A model generated the notes under the pieces. The model worked only from the letters and a program-made list of their open reading frames with translations, ran no database searches and was not told the DNA's origin. The translations under genes were made by a program, and so were the position numbers. A stretch of DNA of 64,000 nt from Candidatus Acetothermia bacterium JdFR-48 (lineage in GTDB: Bacteria > Bipolaricaulota > Bipolaricaulia > Bipolaricaulales > Bipolaricaulaceae), in the NCBI GenBank assembly GCA_002011425.1, contig MTNJ01000034.1, forward strand, positions 6,130 to 70,129. Reading direction: 5' to 3'. Positions 45,521 to 55,462 of the stretch are shown piece by piece (the first letter of the stretch is position 1; the number at the start of each line of letters is the position of its first letter).

Positions 45521-46818
45521 CGCCGCCTCCCCAAGAAGGCCGCCCCGGCCCCCTTGATGAGGGACTCGTAGTGGTGCATAACCAGGTGGGCTTCGATTTG
45601 CATGATGGTGTCGATCCCCACGCCCACCACGATGAGGAGGGAGGTCCCTCCCAGCCAGAGCAGGGTCCCCGCGCCTACGCCGCTCACCGCGCCGACGACA
45701 TAGGGGAGGATGGCAATAGCGGTGAGGAAAAGCGCGCCCACGAGCAAGATCCGATTGCTAACCTCCTGGAGATAGGTGGCCGTGGGATTCCCGGGGCGCA
45801 CCCCGGGGATGAAGCCTCCGGCATCCCGCAAGTTCTTCGCGATATCGTTCGGGTCGAAGATGATGGAGGCATAGAAGTAAGCGAAGAAAATGATGAGAAG
45901 TGCGTAAAGTCCGAGGTAGATGGGATGCGGAGGCGTGAAGAAACGCGCGTAGGGCTCGGTTACGGGCACCGCGCGCAGGACCACTGAGGGAAGCTGCAGG
46001 ACCGCCAGGGCGAAGATGATGGGAATGACACCACCCTGGTTCACCCGAATGGGGAGCTGGGCGGTGTGGCCACCGTAGATGCGGCGGCCCGCGGTTCTCT
46101 TCGCGTACTGGACAGTGAGCTTCCGCTGACCCTGTTGGAGGATCGAGGCCGCGGCGATCATCGCCACGAACAACGCCAGGAAGACGATTAACCAGAGCGG
46201 GCTCAGCTCGCCGGCACTGATGTCGGCGAAGAGTTGGCCGATGTAGGCGGGATACCGGGCGATGATTCCCGCCATGATGATCATGGAAATCCCGTTTCCG
46301 ATCCCGTTCTCGGTGATGCGTTCGCCCATCCACATCAGGAATATAGAGCCCGTGGTCATCCCGATGATGGCGTTGATGAAGAAGAGGGGACTGGGCGTGG
46401 CGGCACCGGCGTTCACGGCGAGCATGGCATAGCCGACGGACATGATGGCCGCCATCCCCACCGTGCCCCAGCGGGTGTACTTGGTGAGGATCTTCCGGCC
46501 TTCACGCCCTTGCTGCTGCAGTTCCTTGAGTTTGGGAAATACGGCGACGAGCAGCGACATAATAATGGAAACGTTGATGTAGGGGATCACCCCTAGGGCG
46601 AAAAGCGAGAACTGCCGCAGACCCCCGCCGGTGAACATGCTCAGGAATTGGAAGAAACCGCCCCACATCCGGGAGAGGGCCTCGGCGAAGAACTTGGCGT
46701 CCACCCCCGGGACAGGAATATGGACGCCGATCCTGAAGACGAGGAGCATGAACAAGGTGTAGAGGATCCGCTGTCTCAGCTCGGGAACGGCGAATACCCC
46801 GCGTATTCGCTCGAACAA
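45517..46818 (-). CDS. secY: Protein translocase subunit SecY
   Basis: A 433-residue inner-membrane channel protein with ten hydrophobic segments. Typical parts are RIGVHIPVPGVD in the first loop, LFALGVIPYINVSIIM before helix 2 ends, NGIGNGISMIIMAGI, and GGFIPGVRPGNPTATYL in the cytoplasmic loop that contacts SecA and the ribosome. It starts directly after the rplO stop with no gap. Confidence 0.98.
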   Translation of the reverse strand: MFERIRGVFAVPELRQRILYTLFMLLVFRIGVHIPVPGVDAKFFAEALSRMWGGFFQFLSMFTGGGLRQFSLFALGVIPYINVSIIMSLLVAVFPKLKELQQQGREGRKILTKYTRWGTVGMAAIMSVGYAMLAVNAGAATPSPLFFINAIIGMTTGSIFLMWMGERITENGIGNGISMIIMAGIIARYPAYIGQLFADISAGELSPLWLIVFLALFVAMIAAASILQQGQRKLTVQYAKRTAGRRIYGGHTAQLPIRVNQGGVIPIIFALAVLQLPSVVLRAVPVTEPYARFFTPPHPIYLGLYALLIIFFAYFYASIIFDPNDIAKNLRDAGGFIPGVRPGNPTATYLQEVSNRILLVGALFLTAIAILPYVVGAVSGVGAGTLLWLGGTSLLIVVGVGIDTIMQIEAHLVMHHYESLIKGAGAAFLGRRR

Positions 46819-47268
46819 CTAGACCTCCTCGGCCTTTCCCCCGGCGGCCTCGATCTTCTCCACCGCCTGCTTGGAGAACTTATGGGCCCGAACGGTGAGG
46901 GCCTTGGTGAGCTCACCGTCCCCGAGGACCTTGAGACCATCCTTGAGGTCCTTCACGATCCCTCGTTCCACAAGTACCTCCGGGGTCACCTGGTCGCCGG
47001 CCTCGAAGTACTTCTCCAGGGTACCCACGTTGACGATGGCGTACTCGATCCGGAGGGGGTTTTTGAACCCCCGCTTGGGGAAGCGCATCCAGAAGGGGGT
47101 CTGGCCGCCCTCGAACGTGGGGCGCACCCCGCCCCCGGAGCGGGACTTCTGGCCCTTGGTGCCTCGGGTGGACTCGTGGCCACCGTGGCCGGAACCGTGG
47201 CCGCGGCCGATGCGCTTCGTACGCTTCACCGCGCCCGGAGTGTGCCGTAGGTTATGCAGTCCCTGCAT
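46819..47268 (-). CDS. rplO: 50S ribosomal protein L15
   Basis: A 149-residue L15. The N-terminal tail [21 protein letters not shown] is the glycine-rich rRNA-penetrating part, and the globular domain contains [18 protein letters not shown] 47268 gives the family N-terminus ([14 protein letters not shown]) and overlaps rpsE by 17 bases. There is no rpmD (L30) between rpsE and this gene. Confidence 0.96.
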   Translation of the reverse strand: MQGLHNLRHTPGAVKRTKRIGRGHGSGHGGHESTRGTKGQKSRSGGGVRPTFEGGQTPFWMRFPKRGFKNPLRIEYAIVNVGTLEKYFEAGDQVTPEVLVERGIVKDLKDGLKVLGDGELTKALTVRAHKFSKQAVEKIEAAGGKAEEV

Positions 47269-47803
47269 CTTCGCCCTCCGTATCCTTCTCCTCGGGCTCC
47301 ACTCCCAGGATCTCCTCCACCTGTTTGTCCCGGATCTCGGCCACCTTCTCCGGGGTGCGCAGTCGGGAAAGCCCGTCGATGGTGGCACGGGCCAGGTTGA
47401 GAGGGTTGGTGGAGCCCAGGGCCTTGGTGAGGATGTCACGTATTCCCGCGGCCCGGCACACCGCCCCCACCGTCCGTCCGGCGATCACCCCGGTGCCGGG
47501 GTAGGCGGGTTTGAGAAGCACCCGGGCGGCCTTGAACTCGCCGATGATCTCGTGGGGGATGGTCCCCTCAACCACCGGGACCTCCACCAGGTTCCGCAGG
47601 GCATCCCGGATTCCCTGCTGGATTGCCTGGGGGATCTCGATGGACTTCCCGATCCCCACGCCCACGTGGCCCTGGCCGTCACCGGCCACCACCACCACGC
47701 GGAATTTCATACGCTTTCCGCCCTTGGTGACCTTCCCCACGCGGCGGATCTCGATCACTTCGTTGATGACCCTCTGTGGCTCCACCGTTATTTGCCTCGC
47801 CAT
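47252..47803 (-). CDS. rpsE: 30S ribosomal protein S5
   Basis: A 183-residue S5, important for decoding accuracy. The double-stranded RNA-binding half contains [26 protein letters not shown] split over two strands, and the second half contains [21 protein letters not shown] basic-acidic tail of about 20 residues follows. It overlaps rplR by one base. Confidence 0.97.
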   Translation of the reverse strand: MARQITVEPQRVINEVIEIRRVGKVTKGGKRMKFRVVVVAGDGQGHVGVGIGKSIEIPQAIQQGIRDALRNLVEVPVVEGTIPHEIIGEFKAARVLLKPAYPGTGVIAGRTVGAVCRAAGIRDILTKALGSTNPLNLARATIDGLSRLRTPEKVAEIRDKQVEEILGVEPEEKDTEGEDAGTA

Positions 47804-48180
47804 CAGAATTCCAACCCCTCCTCCCTAGCGGCCTCGGCCAAAGCCTTGACCTTGCCGTGGTAGGGATAGCCACCCCGGTCGAACACCACCCTCCTGATCC
47901 CCTTCTCCAGGGCCCGCCGCGCGATGAGCTTCCCCACCTCTCGAGCAGCTTCGACGTTGTCGGAATTTATCCGCTCGCGGAGCTCGGGGTCCAGGGTAGA
48001 GGCCGCCACCAGTGTGCGGCTTCCCTGGGGCGGGGAGTCGTCGATAATCTGAGCGTAGATGTGCCGGAGCGACTTGAACACGAACAGCCGCGGCCGTTCC
48101 GGCGTTCCCGAGACCTTCTTCCGGACACGCCGGTGCCGAATCTTCCTGCGCTCGTTGCGACTCAAGCCCCGCGTCTTCAT
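47803..48180 (-). CDS. rplR: 50S ribosomal protein L18
   Basis: A 125-residue L18 that binds 5S rRNA with L5. Conserved are [20 protein letters not shown] and the C-terminal [28 protein letters not shown]. It overlaps rplF by four bases. Confidence 0.97.
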   Translation of the reverse strand: MKTRGLSRNERRKIRHRRVRKKVSGTPERPRLFVFKSLRHIYAQIIDDSPPQGSRTLVAASTLDPELRERINSDNVEAAREVGKLIARRALEKGIRRVVFDRGGYPYHGKVKALAEAAREEGLEF

Positions 48181-48725
48181 CCTGCCTTCACCCCGGCTTT
48201 CCCCGGCTTCTTTATCACGACCTCGTCGGCATAGCGGATGCCCTTCCCGTGGTAGGGATCTGGCGGCCGGAACTTGCGGATGTCCGCTGCCACCTGGCCC
48301 ACTCGCTGCTTGTCGATCCCACGCACGACGATGGTGTTGTTATCTGGAACCTCGATCTCCACGTCCTCAGGGACGGGGAACTTGACCGGGTGGGAGAAGC
48401 CGAGCTCCATCACCAAGGTCTTCCCCTCCATCCGGGCCCTGTAGCCAAGCCCCTGGATGAGGAGACGCTGCTCCCACTTTTCCTTCACCCCGTGAACCAT
48501 GTTGGCGATGAGGGCCCGGTAGAGGCCGTGGCGAGCCCGGAAGACGGCGCGATCGCCCTTACGGTGGACCCGGACCTCGCCGTCCGCCACCTCAATCTCC
48601 ACGAACTCCGGTTCGTAGCGGGTCTCGAGCTTCCCCAGGGGGCCCTCGACGATCACGTGGTCGCCCTCGACCTTCACCTTCACCCCCTCGGGAATGGATA
48701 TCGGCCGCTTCCCTATCTTGGACAT
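48177..48725 (-). CDS. rplF: 50S ribosomal protein L6
   Basis: A 182-residue L6 with two repeated beta domains, near the factor-binding site. It opens [20 protein letters not shown] and ends with the conserved [20 protein letters not shown], followed by a basic tail with KKPGKAG. Nine bases separate it from rpsH. Confidence 0.97.
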   Translation of the reverse strand: MSKIGKRPISIPEGVKVKVEGDHVIVEGPLGKLETRYEPEFVEIEVADGEVRVHRKGDRAVFRARHGLYRALIANMVHGVKEKWEQRLLIQGLGYRARMEGKTLVMELGFSHPVKFPVPEDVEIEVPDNNTIVVRGIDKQRVGQVAADIRKFRPPDPYHGKGIRYADEVVIKKPGKAGVKAG

Positions 48726-48734
48726 CTTCTCACC

Positions 48735-49142
48735 TCACCAGACCTCGCAGATGAGCTCACCGCCGATATGGCGCTTGCGCGCCTCCCTGTCGGTCATCAC
48801 CCCTTGAGAGGTGGAGAGGATGGCGACTCCCAGCCCGGAACGCACGGGCACGATCTCGTCCGCCCCCACGTAGACCCGCCGGGACGGTTTCGACACCCGG
48901 CGGAGCCCCGTGATGGCGGGGATCCACTTCCTCGTCCCCTCCCGTTTGTACTTGAGGACGATCCGCAGCACGGGGTAGGAGCCGGCGTCCATCACCTCGT
49001 AATCCTGGATGAAGCCCTCCTCCTTCAGGATCCTGGCGATGGCCTCGAGCATCTTGGAGGACGGTATCTCCACCGATTCCTTCCGACGCATGATGGCGTT
49101 GCGGATGCGCGCGAGCATGTCGGCAATCGGGTCGTTGACCAT
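48735..49142 (-). CDS. rpsH: 30S ribosomal protein S8
   Basis: A 135-residue S8 that binds the central domain of 16S rRNA and in E. coli represses the spc operon. It starts [15 protein letters not shown] and ends in [19 protein letters not shown], the conserved C-terminus. ATG 49142 has GAGGTGAGG upstream; an alternative start seven codons earlier would overlap rpsN. Confidence 0.96.
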   Translation of the reverse strand: MVNDPIADMLARIRNAIMRRKESVEIPSSKMLEAIARILKEEGFIQDYEVMDAGSYPVLRIVLKYKREGTRKWIPAITGLRRVSKPSRRVYVGADEIVPVRSGLGVAILSTSQGVMTDREARKRHIGGELICEVW

Positions 49143-49156
49143 CGTCCTCACCTCGC

Positions 49157-49342
49157 TCACCAACTCGCCTTCCTCACCCCGGGGATCTCCCCTTCCAGGG
49201 CCATCTTGCGGAAGCAGAGCCGACAGATCCCGAAGTCGCGAATGTAGCCCCGCGGCCGGCCACAGAGCCTACACCGGTTCCGCCGGCGCACCTCGAACTT
49301 CGGCGGCCTCTTCGCTTTCTCTATCAGCGCTTTCCTCGCCAT
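49157..49342 (-). CDS. rpsN: 30S ribosomal protein S14, zinc-binding type
   Basis: A 61-residue S14 of the short, zinc-binding (type Z) form. The four cysteines are in [22 protein letters not shown] (residues 24-43), and the end PGVRKASW is conserved. It sits between rplE and rpsH as usual. Confidence 0.97.
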   Translation of the reverse strand: MARKALIEKAKRPPKFEVRRRNRCRLCGRPRGYIRDFGICRLCFRKMALEGEIPGVRKASW

Positions 49343-49351
49343 TTTCCCTCC

Positions 49352-49885
49352 TCAGTTCTCCCGGAAGGGGCAACCCAAGGCCTTCAACAGGGCATAGGCC
49401 TCCCGGTCGGTCTCCGCCGTGGTGACGATGATGATGTCCATGCCCTGGGGCTGAACCACGTCGTCGTAGGAGACCTCGGGGAAGGCCAGCTGATCCGGGA
49501 TCCCCAGGGAGTAGTTACCCCGGCCGTCGAAGGAGTCCGGGGAGACACCCTTGAAGTCGCGCAGCCCCGGCAGGACCACGTTGAAGAGCTTGTTTAAGAA
49601 CTCGTACGCCCGCTCCCCCCGCAGGGTCACCTTGCACCCGATGGGATCGCCTTTCCGGATTTTGAAGTCCGAGATAGAACGCTTGGCCCGGGTCACCACC
49701 GGCCACTGACCGGCGATTTGGGCCAGGTTCTTCATCGCCCCCTCGAGGACCTTGGGATCGTCGTGTTTGCCAACCCCCATATTGATCACGACCTTCTCTA
49801 TCTCGGGCACCTGGAGGATGTTCTTGTACCCGAGCCCCTTCATAAGTTGTGGCACGGTCTCCTTCTTGTACTTTTCCAACAGCAT
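49352..49885 (-). CDS. rplE: 50S ribosomal protein L5
   Basis: A 177-residue L5, binding 5S rRNA and bridging to the small subunit. Typical parts are [35 protein letters not shown] and [17 protein letters not shown], with the C-terminal [19 protein letters not shown]. Two bases separate it from rplX. Confidence 0.97.
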   Translation of the reverse strand: MLLEKYKKETVPQLMKGLGYKNILQVPEIEKVVINMGVGKHDDPKVLEGAMKNLAQIAGQWPVVTRAKRSISDFKIRKGDPIGCKVTLRGERAYEFLNKLFNVVLPGLRDFKGVSPDSFDGRGNYSLGIPDQLAFPEVSYDDVVQPQGMDIIIVTTAETDREAYALLKALGCPFREN

Positions 49886-49887
49886 CT

Positions 49888-50199
49888 TCAGTCGAAGGCG
49901 GCCTTGCAGTGCTTACACTGCCGCCTCTTCCTCCCCTCGACGAAGGTATAGCCGATACGCGTCGGAATCCCGCACTCCGGGCAAATTACCTTCACATTGG
50001 AAACGTGGATGGGCGCCTCGCGCTTGATGATCCCGGGCTCGCGGATGGTGAGGGTGGGCCGCTGGTGTTTGGTGATGATATTCACCCCTTCCACCAGCAC
50101 CCGGTGATCATCGGGGAAAACCTTGAGGACCTTCCCGATCTTCCCCTTATCGTCCCCGGCGATCACCTTGACGCGATCGCCCTTCTTGACCTTCATCAA
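49888..50199 (-). CDS. rplX: 50S ribosomal protein L24
   Basis: A 103-residue L24, an assembly initiator of the large subunit. The KOW motif is [21 protein letters not shown]. The C-terminal half has a zinc-ribbon-like pattern, CPECG and CKHCK, about 30 residues apart, which occurs in many bacterial L24 proteins. It overlaps rplN by four bases. Confidence 0.96.
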   Translation of the reverse strand: MMKVKKGDRVKVIAGDDKGKIGKVLKVFPDDHRVLVEGVNIITKHQRPTLTIREPGIIKREAPIHVSNVKVICPECGIPTRIGYTFVEGRKRRQCKHCKAAFD

Positions 50200-50558
50200 A
50201 CCACCTCCGGCGCGAGCGAGATGATACGCATCATACCGAGGTCCCGGAGCTCCCGCGCCACGGGTCCGAAGACTCGAGTCCCGATGGGCTGTAGGTTCTT
50301 ATCCACCAATACCACGGCATTGTCGTCGAACCGTATATAAGAACCATCGGGACGGCGATAAGCGGCGCGGGTGCGCACGATGACACACCGAACGATGTCC
50401 CCCTTCTCCAGGTCTGCGGTGGGAACCCGCTTCTGGACGGACCCCACGATTATATCCCCGATCTTTCCCACGCGCTTCTTCCCGAGGACCTGGATACACT
50501 TTATCACTCTGGCTCCGGAGTTATCGGCGACGACGAGTTTCGTCTCCGGCCGAATCAT
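50196..50558 (-). CDS. rplN: 50S ribosomal protein L14
   Basis: A 120-residue L14 at the subunit interface. It opens [20 protein letters not shown] and contains [18 protein letters not shown] and [14 protein letters not shown]. The usual second residue pair IQ reads IR. Three bases separate it from rpsQ. Confidence 0.97.
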   Translation of the reverse strand: MIRPETKLVVADNSGARVIKCIQVLGKKRVGKIGDIIVGSVQKRVPTADLEKGDIVRCVIVRTRAAYRRPDGSYIRFDDNAVVLVDKNLQPIGTRVFGPVARELRDLGMMRIISLAPEVV

Positions 50559-50561
50559 GGT

Positions 50562-50816
50562 TCATCCCTCCCCTTCCTCGGCGCGTTTCAGGATCTCCAC
50601 CAGCCGCCAGCGCTTGAGCCGTGAGAGGGGCCGTGTCTCCTCGATCAACACGATGTCCCCGACCCGGGCCTCCTCGCGCTCGTCGTGGACGTAGTATTTT
50701 TTTCGGCGCTTCACGTGCTTGTGGGCCCGGGGATGCTCGTAGAGTTGTTCCTCCAGGACCACGATGGTCTTCTGCATCTTATCGGAGACCACCTTTCCGA
50801 TCCTTCGTTTACGCAC
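50562..50816 (-). CDS. rpsQ: 30S ribosomal protein S17
   Basis: An 84-residue S17 with an OB-fold. Conserved parts are RIGKVVSDKMQKTIVV and VGDIVLIEETRPLSRLKRWRLVE. GTG 50816 is the likely start because GGGGGAGGG lies five bases upstream and the overlap with rpmC is then only eight bases; a codon at 50852 would add 12 residues not seen in the family. Confidence 0.94.
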   Translation of the reverse strand: MRKRRIGKVVSDKMQKTIVVLEEQLYEHPRAHKHVKRRKKYYVHDEREEARVGDIVLIEETRPLSRLKRWRLVEILKRAEEGEG

Positions 50817-51024
50817 GATTTCCCTCCCCCTGGCGCTGGAGCTCCCGCTCACGCAGGATGGTGAGCACGCGAGCGATGTCCCGCCTCGTCTTCTTTATCT
50901 CGGCTATATTCTGAAGTTGGCCCGAGGCAAGTTGGAAGCGCAGGTTCAAGAGCTTGCGCTTCCACTCCGCCACCTTCTGGCGAAGTTCCTCGTCGGATAG
51001 CTCCCGGAGTTCCCTGGCTTTCAT
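50809..51024 (-). CDS. rpmC: 50S ribosomal protein L29
   Basis: A 71-residue L29 made of two helices near the peptide exit. The start [18 protein letters not shown] and the [15 protein letters not shown] segment are typical. It overlaps rplP by four bases. Confidence 0.96.
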   Translation of the reverse strand: MKARELRELSDEELRQKVAEWKRKLLNLRFQLASGQLQNIAEIKKTRRDIARVLTILRERELQRQGEGNRA

Positions 51025-51458
51025 TTCTCCTCACCCCCGAAGTGGAACCTGGTTTTCAAGCGGGTGGGGATAGGGAGCTTGGCCGAGACGAGCCGGTGGG
51101 CCTCCTTCGCCTCCTCCGGGGAGACGCCGGCGAACTCGAAGATGATCCGCCCCGGGAGCACCACGGCCACCCAACCTTCGACGTTGCCCTTCCCTTTTCC
51201 CATGCGGGATTCGGCCGGCTTCTTCGTGTAGGGTTTGTCGGGGAAGATCCGGATCCAGATCTTCCCCCGGCCGATGGCCCGGGAGAGGGCGGTACGGGCT
51301 GACTCTATTTGCTGCTGGGTGAGCCACGCGGCCTCTAGGGCTTGGATGCCGTAGTCGCCGAAGGCCACCTCGCACCCCCGGGTGGCCTTCCGCTTGAAGG
51401 CACCACGCTTGCGCTGCTGTTTGCGATATTTAGTCCGCTTTGGGAAGAGAAGAGCCAT
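51021..51458 (-). CDS. rplP: 50S ribosomal protein L16
   Basis: A 145-residue L16 near the A site. Conserved are [34 protein letters not shown] and [12 protein letters not shown]. Six bases separate it from rpsC. Confidence 0.97.
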   Translation of the reverse strand: MALLFPKRTKYRKQQRKRGAFKRKATRGCEVAFGDYGIQALEAAWLTQQQIESARTALSRAIGRGKIWIRIFPDKPYTKKPAESRMGKGKGNVEGWVAVVLPGRIIFEFAGVSPEEAKEAHRLVSAKLPIPTRLKTRFHFGGEEK

Positions 51459-51464
51459 CTTATC

Positions 51465-52130
51465 TCACTCCTCGGCTTCGGGTTTCGTACGTTCCTTGGG
51501 AGACCAGACCTCGCCGCGGAAAACCCAGGCCTTAACCCCGATGATGCCGTACTTGGTCCAGGCCTCCGCGAGCCCATAGTCCACATCCGCGCGCAACGTG
51601 GAGAGGGGGACCCGGCCTTCCTTCATTTCCACCGAGCGGGCGATCTCCGCCCCCCCAAGTCTCCCCGAGACCCGGATCTTCACCCCTTGGGCCCCGGCGG
51701 CCATGACGCGCCGGATCGTCTCCTTCATGGCCCGATAGGGGTTGATCCGGTTCTCGATCTGGAAGGCCACGTCCTGGGCCACCAGAGGTGCCTCGAGCTC
51801 GGGCTTCTCCACCTCCAGCACCCCGATCCTCACTTCCCGGCCGGTGGATCCGGAGAGTCCCTCCTGAAGCTTTTGGATCTCGCTCCCCCCGCGCCCGATG
51901 ACGACCCCGGGCCGCGCCGCGCGGATGGTGATCGCCACCCGCTCCTCCACGGCCCGCTCGATGAGGACCTCGGCGATCCCCGCGCCGCGATAGTTCTTCT
52001 TGATGTACTTCCTGATCTTCGCGTCCTCCACCACGTACTCGGGGACCTTCTTGTCGGGCGCGTACCAGTTGGAACGCCACTTACGTAGAACTCCGATGCG
52101 GAAACCGACCGGGTGAGTCTTCTGACCCAT
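51465..52130 (-). CDS. rpsC: 30S ribosomal protein S3
   Basis: A 221-residue S3 at the mRNA entry site. It starts GQKTHPVGFRIGVLRKWRSN, has the KH-type motif VVIGRGGSEIQKLQ and the C-terminal domain GVKIRVSGRLGGAEIARSV. ATG 52130 overlaps the rplV stop by one base; longer in-frame forms do not match the family. Confidence 0.97.
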   Translation of the reverse strand: MGQKTHPVGFRIGVLRKWRSNWYAPDKKVPEYVVEDAKIRKYIKKNYRGAGIAEVLIERAVEERVAITIRAARPGVVIGRGGSEIQKLQEGLSGSTGREVRIGVLEVEKPELEAPLVAQDVAFQIENRINPYRAMKETIRRVMAAGAQGVKIRVSGRLGGAEIARSVEMKEGRVPLSTLRADVDYGLAEAWTKYGIIGVKAWVFRGEVWSPKERTKPEAEE

Positions 52131-52468
52131 CAGTCCTCCTTCTCCGCGACAACGATGGTGATATGGCTCATGCGGCGCTGAATGATGTCCGCCCGCCCGA
52201 ACGCGCGGGGCTTCAGACGCCGCATCCGGGGTCCCTCGTCCACGTAGGCCTTCATCACCCAAAGGCTGTCCTCATCCATCTCAAAGTTGTTGACGGCGTT
52301 GGCCACGGCCGAATCCAGGACCTTCTTGATGATGAGGGCGGCCTTCTTGGGCGAGAGGGCAAGGATCCGTCGGGCCTCGTCCACGTGCTTGCCCCGAATC
52401 CGGTCGATCACCAGCCGGGCCTTCTTGGGGGAGATCCGCACGAATCTGGCCCTCGCCACGGCCTCCAT
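52130..52468 (-). CDS. rplV: 50S ribosomal protein L22
   Basis: A 112-residue L22 that lines the exit tunnel. Conserved are [20 protein letters not shown] and the tunnel loop [22 protein letters not shown]. It lies 11 bases after rpsS. Confidence 0.97.
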   Translation of the reverse strand: MEAVARARFVRISPKKARLVIDRIRGKHVDEARRILALSPKKAALIIKKVLDSAVANAVNNFEMDEDSLWVMKAYVDEGPRMRRLKPRAFGRADIIQRRMSHITIVVAEKED

Positions 52469-52479
52469 CGTCCCTCACC

Positions 52480-52764
52480 TCACTTCGGGGCCGGCGGCTT
52501 CTTCTTTTTCATGCCGCCGTGACCGCGGAAAGTCCGGGTTGGGGCGAACTCCCCCAAGCGGTGGCCGATCATGGCCTCCGTGATGTGGACCGGGATATGG
52601 GTTCTCCCGTTATGCACCTTGATGGTGAGGCCCACCATCTCGGGGATGATCATGGATGACCGGGCCCAGGTGACGATCTCCTTGATCTCGCCCCGGCGGA
52701 ACTTCTCGATCTTCTTCAGGAGTTTCGGGTCGACGTAGGGTCCCTTTGCACGCGAGCGTCCCAT
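52480..52764 (-). CDS. rpsS: 30S ribosomal protein S19
   Basis: A 94-residue S19 of the head, contacting S13. Typical are [38 protein letters not shown] and [15 protein letters not shown] 52764 overlaps the rplB stop by one base and fits the family start; an upstream in-frame extension lies inside rplB. Confidence 0.97.
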   Translation of the reverse strand: MGRSRAKGPYVDPKLLKKIEKFRRGEIKEIVTWARSSMIIPEMVGLTIKVHNGRTHIPVHITEAMIGHRLGEFAPTRTFRGHGGMKKKKPPAPK

Positions 52765-53603
52765 CACTTCCTCCTCTTGATGATGAGCTTGTCGCTCGGC
52801 TTGCGGGGTTTCCGGGTCTTGCGGCCGCCTTTGGTGAGCCAACCCCACGGGGATTTCGGCGGGCGTCCCTCGCCAGTGCGTCCCTCGCCGCCACCGTGCG
52901 GGTGGTCCACGGCGTTCATCGCCACGCCCCGGACGTGTGGCCTCCACCCCAGGTGGCGCCTGCGGCCGGCCTTTCCGTGCTTCACATTCTTGTGGTCAGG
53001 GTTCGAGACCTGGCCGATGGTGGCCCAACACTCGATGTGGAACTTCCGCACTTCGCCCGAGGGGAGGCGCACGATGGCCCACTTCCCCTCTTTGGCCATG
53101 AGCTTGGCCTCCGCGCCGGCGGAACGAACCATCTTCCCCCGGCTCCCGGGGTAGAGTTCTATGTTGTGGATGGTAGTCCCCACGGGGATCGCCCGCAGGG
53201 GCATGGCGTTCCCCACTCGGGGCTCGGCCTGCTCCCCGGACATCACCATGTCGCCTACCTTGAGCCCTTCCGGGGCGAGGATGTAGCGCTTCTCGCCGTC
53301 GGCGTAATGCAACAGCGCGATCCAAGCGGTGCGGTTTGGGTCGTACTCCAGCGCCGCTACCTTGGCGGGGACCCCCGCCTTATCTTTGCGGTTGAAGTCG
53401 ATGATGCGGTACATCCGCTTGTGGCCGCCCCCTCGGTGCCGGGAGGTAATGCGCCCCCGGTTGTTTCGTCCGAACCGGCGGTGCAGGGGCTCGATCAGGG
53501 ACTTCTCCGGTTCTTTCTTCGTGAGCTCCGAATAGTCGGGCCACACCGCGTGACGCAGCCCCGGCGTGGCCGGCTTCCATTTTTTGAGTCCCACTCTGAT
53601 CAC
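52764..53603 (-). CDS. rplB: 50S ribosomal protein L2
   Basis: A 279-residue L2, essential for peptidyl transferase assembly. Conserved parts are [32 protein letters not shown] and [20 protein letters not shown] with the catalytic-site histidine. GTG 53603 overlaps the rplW stop as GTGA and gives the correct N-terminus ([17 protein letters not shown]). Confidence 0.96.
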   Translation of the reverse strand: MIRVGLKKWKPATPGLRHAVWPDYSELTKKEPEKSLIEPLHRRFGRNNRGRITSRHRGGGHKRMYRIIDFNRKDKAGVPAKVAALEYDPNRTAWIALLHYADGEKRYILAPEGLKVGDMVMSGEQAEPRVGNAMPLRAIPVGTTIHNIELYPGSRGKMVRSAGAEAKLMAKEGKWAIVRLPSGEVRKFHIECWATIGQVSNPDHKNVKHGKAGRRRHLGWRPHVRGVAMNAVDHPHGGGEGRTGEGRPPKSPWGWLTKGGRKTRKPRKPSDKLIIKRRK

Positions 53604-53896
53604 CCCACGATTTCTATCTTGTGCCCCGGCGCCAGCTTCACGATCGCCTTCTTCCAAGACTTCGTCCGGCCATGGCGTCTGTCGAGGCGCGTGCGGCGGG
53701 GCTTCCCCTTAACCCGCATGGTCCACACCTTCTCCACCACCACCCCGAAAAGCTCCTCCACCGCCTGGCGTATTTGTGGTTTGGAGGCATCGGGGTGGAC
53801 CTCGAACGTGTATTTCCCCTCTTCCATTGCCCGCCAGGACCGCTCCGTCAGCACCGGGCGGATGATGATGTCCTCAGGCGACAGCCTTGGCGCCAC
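53600..53896 (-). CDS. rplW: 50S ribosomal protein L23
   Basis: A 98-residue L23 at the tunnel exit, where trigger factor and SRP dock. Conserved are [35 protein letters not shown] and the [20 protein letters not shown] loop. It overlaps rplD by 23 bases. Confidence 0.96.
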   Translation of the reverse strand: MAPRLSPEDIIIRPVLTERSWRAMEEGKYTFEVHPDASKPQIRQAVEELFGVVVEKVWTMRVKGKPRRTRLDRRHGRTKSWKKAIVKLAPGHKIEIVG

Positions 53897-54530
53897 TTCG
53901 GACCCTCCTTTGCAACTCTTCCACGGCCTTCTGGGTCATGAGAAGCCCCTCGTGGGCGAGGACGTGCCACACCGAAAGGCCATCGGTCCTGACACACTCC
54001 ACCCCCGGGATGTTGGAGAAGGACTTGTACACCGGGACCCGGTACTCATCAGTGGCGATGACCACGAGTGTCTTCTCGGGGCACCCGAGCTTCCCGAGGA
54101 CCTCCGCCGCACCCTTGGTCCTGGGCCGTTCGAACCCGAAGCGGTCGATGAGGAGGAGGTTCCCCTCCCGGGCCCGGGCGGAGAGGGCCGAGATCAGGGC
54201 CTTTCGTCGCATTTTCCGGGGGAGCTCCAGGCGCCGTTTTATCGGCTTGGGACCGAAGATCACACCCCCACCCCGCCAGATGGGCGACCGGATGGAGCCG
54301 TGACGGGCGCGGCCGGTGCGTTTCTGAGGCCAGGGTTTCCGGCCCCCGCCGCGGACCTCTGCCCGGGTCTTGGTGGAGGCGGTCCACTGGCGCTGGTTAT
54401 AGAGGTAGGTCCTCACCGCCCGCCAGAGGAGATCCTCATTGACCTCCGCCCCGAAGAGGTCCGTGGGGATCTCCACCTCCTCCGGTCCCGCGTCCAGATT
54501 ATCCCACCGATACAGTTTCGCTTTGGGCAT
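53874..54530 (-). CDS. rplD: 50S ribosomal protein L4
   Basis: A 218-residue L4 with a tunnel extension, TKTRAEVRGGGRKPWPQKRT, and HGSIRSPIWRGGGVIFGPKP. The C-terminal half has LLIDRFGFERPRTK and VRTDGLSVWHVLAHEGLLMT. It overlaps rplC by 32 bases. Confidence 0.97.
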   Translation of the reverse strand: MPKAKLYRWDNLDAGPEEVEIPTDLFGAEVNEDLLWRAVRTYLYNQRQWTASTKTRAEVRGGGRKPWPQKRTGRARHGSIRSPIWRGGGVIFGPKPIKRRLELPRKMRRKALISALSARAREGNLLLIDRFGFERPRTKGAAEVLGKLGCPEKTLVVIATDEYRVPVYKSFSNIPGVECVRTDGLSVWHVLAHEGLLMTQKAVEELQRRVRSGAKAVA

Positions 54531-55143
54531 GGCTCTTCCTTATCAAGAGAAGTCCCTTCTTGTGTCCCGGCACGGACCCTTTGACGACCATGATGTTGTT
54601 CTCCGGGTCCACGTGGAGCACCATGAGCCGCTTCACCGTTATCCGATCGGCCCCCATATGCCCTGGCATCTTCTTCCCCTTCATGACCTTGTTGAGGCCC
54701 ATGGGGCCCGAGGTGCCCGGGCGCTTTATCCACTTGTGTCCGTGAGATTTAGGCCGGTAGCTGAAGTCCCACCGCTTGATCGTCCCCTGGAATCCCCGCC
54801 CCTTGGAGGTCCCGGTGACGTCCACCACGTCCCCGGGTGCGAAGATGTCCACCTTGATCTCCTGCCCTACCTCGAACTGCCCAGGATCGTCCACCCGGAC
54901 CTCGTAGAGGTGGCGGCGCGGCTCCACCCCGGCCCTCTTGAAGTGGCCAAGGAGGGGCTTCGTGATCTTCCGCTCGGGGACGGCCTCGTGTCCGAGCTGG
55001 ATCGCAGCGTATCCCTCCACCTCGGGGCGGCGGACCTGCACTACCACCGAGGGCTCGACGTGGATCACCGTGGCCGGAACGGCCCGGCCCTCCTCATCGA
55101 ACCACTGGGTCATTCCCACCTTGCGCCCTATCAACGCTAGCAT
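54499..55143 (-). CDS. rplC: 50S ribosomal protein L3
   Basis: A 214-residue L3. It opens LIGRKVGMTQWFDEEGRAVP and contains GTSKGRGFQGTIKRWDF and the central-loop segment KRPGTSGPMGLNKVMKGKKM that reaches towards the peptidyl transferase centre. Ten bases separate it from rpsJ. Confidence 0.97.
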   Translation of the reverse strand: MLALIGRKVGMTQWFDEEGRAVPATVIHVEPSVVVQVRRPEVEGYAAIQLGHEAVPERKITKPLLGHFKRAGVEPRRHLYEVRVDDPGQFEVGQEIKVDIFAPGDVVDVTGTSKGRGFQGTIKRWDFSYRPKSHGHKWIKRPGTSGPMGLNKVMKGKKMPGHMGADRITVKRLMVLHVDPENNIMVVKGSVPGHKKGLLLIRKSHAQSETVSVG

Positions 55144-55153
55144 CTTTTCCCCC

Positions 55154-55462
55154 TCAGAGCTTGATCTCGACGTCGATCCCCGTGGGGAGCTCGATCTCCA
55201 TCAGGGCGTTTATGGTCTCGGCAGTGGGCTCGACGATGTCGATCAGGCGCTTGTGGATCTTGCGCTCAAAATGTTCCATGGAGCGCTTGTCCACGTGCGG
55301 CGAGCGCAACACCGTGTAAAGCCTCCGCTCGGTGGGAAGCGGAATCGGGCCCACGACCTTGGCGCGGGTGCTCAGCGCCCGTTCCACGATCTTCCGCACC
55401 GCGAGATCCACTAGCTCGTGATCGTAGCTCTTCAATTTGATCCTGATCTTATCCCTGGGCAT
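55154..55462 (-). CDS. rpsJ: 30S ribosomal protein S10
   Basis: A 102-residue S10 of the head, which also joins NusB in antitermination. It contains IRIKLKSYDHELVDLAVRKI, GPIPLPTERRLYTVLRSPH and the HVDKRSMEHFERKIHKRL loop. It overlaps the end of fusA by 14 bases; tuf, which usually lies between the two genes, is absent. Confidence 0.97.
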   Translation of the reverse strand: MPRDKIRIKLKSYDHELVDLAVRKIVERALSTRAKVVGPIPLPTERRLYTVLRSPHVDKRSMEHFERKIHKRLIDIVEPTAETINALMEIELPTGIDVEIKL

